Assembly (NCBI GenBank): GCA_036362985.1
Contig: JAYGXS010000004.1
Coordinates: forward strand, 25,314,125-25,378,124
Source of the DNA: Ligula intestinalis
Lineage: Eukaryota > Platyhelminthes > Cestoda > Diphyllobothriidea > Diphyllobothriidae
DNA length: 64,000 nt
Direction: 5' to 3'
Each line of letters opens with the position of its first letter. The first letter of the stretch is position 1. Shown here piece after piece: positions 62,965 through 64,000 of the stretch. The notes beneath the pieces were generated by a model that did not search any database, had not been told where the DNA came from, and saw only the letters and a list, made by a program, of their open reading frames with translations. The position numbers and the translations under genes were made by a program.

Positions 62965-64000
62965 ACAGTAGTCGCCAAACACCATGCAACTTTCCTGATG
63001 AAATTTGACTAGGTACTTTAGCGTATATTCAATAAAACTATTTTGATTCATTCAGTTTACTGAATACTGCGAAAGCATTTAAGCTAGGAAAATCATCATT
63101 TTAGTTAAGTTTAATGAGAGAAATGGCCATTAATTTTGGGGAAATTGGGAGAAGTCTCATATCGTAGGAATTTCCTATGCTATTACGAAAGAGAGAACCA
63201 AACTGCACGTTAATGTTGATTATACTATGAAGGATTTCTAAAAAAGTAAATACATATATATAGTGATATCCCTTCCAGAACTGGAAAATGTTGTCGAAAA
63301 TTGTTCAGATTCAAGTAAAGCCAAGTTGAAGGAATCACATTTATTGCAGTAACACTGAAGATTTGTATTTTTAAAATTATGTTAAGCCATCTTCTGAAGT
63401 TATTTTGCACAAAATACAGTAACAGAAGAGTGTTTGTTTAAATGCACAAATAACGCTCAGTTTGTCCTTGCACACAAACAAAATGTCGAACATATTAACG
63501 CGAATTTAAAATTAAAAAGGTCTTATTGAATGTAAGGCATGTAGAAATATAATTGTTTGTGTACTTTACGTTCCCATTTTGCGTTACTTAGAAGCGGAAC
63601 AGACCAAAAAATAATAAGTATTCCAAAAAATGGCAATGTATATTGCCAGTTTTCTTGAATTCCAAAGATTATATGGGAAAGTTGAATTAATCAACCTATG
63701 CGAAAAATAATCCATTATAAAGAGAAACAAAAGTTCTTTCATGTCCAGTCAAATCGACTGGTTTATCTTCTGGAAACTTAAAAAAATTCTTAAAGTCTAA
63801 AATTTCATTGTGACATTATATTGGAAAAGTTAATATACGCAGAAGTTCGTCAGCCAAATATCTTATCAAAACACTTTCTGTGAGGTAACATTTTATGGAA
63901 TTTTTTTTATTAATCTTAGTAATAGTAGTTTTAAAAGTCCACTGCGGACATGATCCACTGTTGACAATGGTGGTTTGCTGTTTTGAGGCATTTCTTCATA
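62965..64000 (+). repeat. R-L repeat, left part, cut by the window end
   Basis: It is collinear with 50290-51320: ACCATGCAACTTTCCTGATG, CTTCCAGAACTGGAAAATGT, TTTTGCACAAAATACAGTAA, GCGGAACAGACCAAAAAATA, GCGAAAAATAATCCATTATA and TTTTGAGGCATTTC at the edge. Confidence 0.7.

Overview
The window looks like repeat-dense, gene-poor nuclear DNA from an animal, most likely a flatworm. The guess of a diphyllobothriid-type tapeworm rests only on a remembered resemblance of the retroelement proteins and is an inference. There is no long open frame, no rRNA and no prokaryotic gene organisation. Every coding signature I can name belongs to a decayed mobile element, and I found no convincing host gene.

The dominant signal is Penelope-like elements (PLEs: a reverse transcriptase fused to a GIY-YIG endonuclease). 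At least a dozen pieces lie at 1-945, 1241-1570, 3541-3778, 6809-7026, 14640-16660 (several pieces), 17930-18350, 18545-19195, 19945-20770, 22100-23420, 29845-31240, 31273-32200, 32632-33010, 42120-42200, 42960-43440, 47644-49125 and 56390-56960. I sort them into three working types by their terminal motif: PLE-1 (tetranucleotide ACGT), PLE-2 (AGCT) and PLE-3 (AATT). In all three the terminal repeat contains a CTGANGA box, a hairpin and GAAA, followed by the short tetranucleotide; this resembles the hammerhead ribozymes known from PLE terminal repeats. Several copies have the same layout: an endonuclease fragment (some with RT) between two terminal repeats in opposite orientation.

Other elements are: CR1-like LINE remnants at 37895-40240 (minus) and 52440-54260 (plus), with a possible scrap at 36900-37080; an internally deleted Ty3/gypsy element at 25660-26330; a decayed mariner-like DNA transposon with inverted repeats at 13282-14243; and three 883-973 bp foldback elements flanked by TA (43744-44715, 44718-45600, 60338-61310). 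Two of the foldback elements abut and share one TA.

Short repeats are: a tRNA-derived SINE (here SINE-B), complete at 4735-4990 and 58975-59222 with partial minus copies; a roughly 370-bp unclassified repeat (R-A) in about ten copies, one of which carries a large CTT/CCT triplet expansion; a repeat pair R-E (7185-7600 and 28115-28500); an AT-rich repeat of at least 1.5 kb (R-L) at 50290-51815, 61670-62180 and 62965-64000; TA arrays; and degenerate TTAGGG-like arrays. The AT-richer right half (about 34-64 kb) holds fewer PLEs and more LINE, foldback and R-L sequence.

The elements form a layered insertion history, not a pathway: a SINE inside a PLE, a foldback element at the end of another, and PLE terminal repeats abutting each other.
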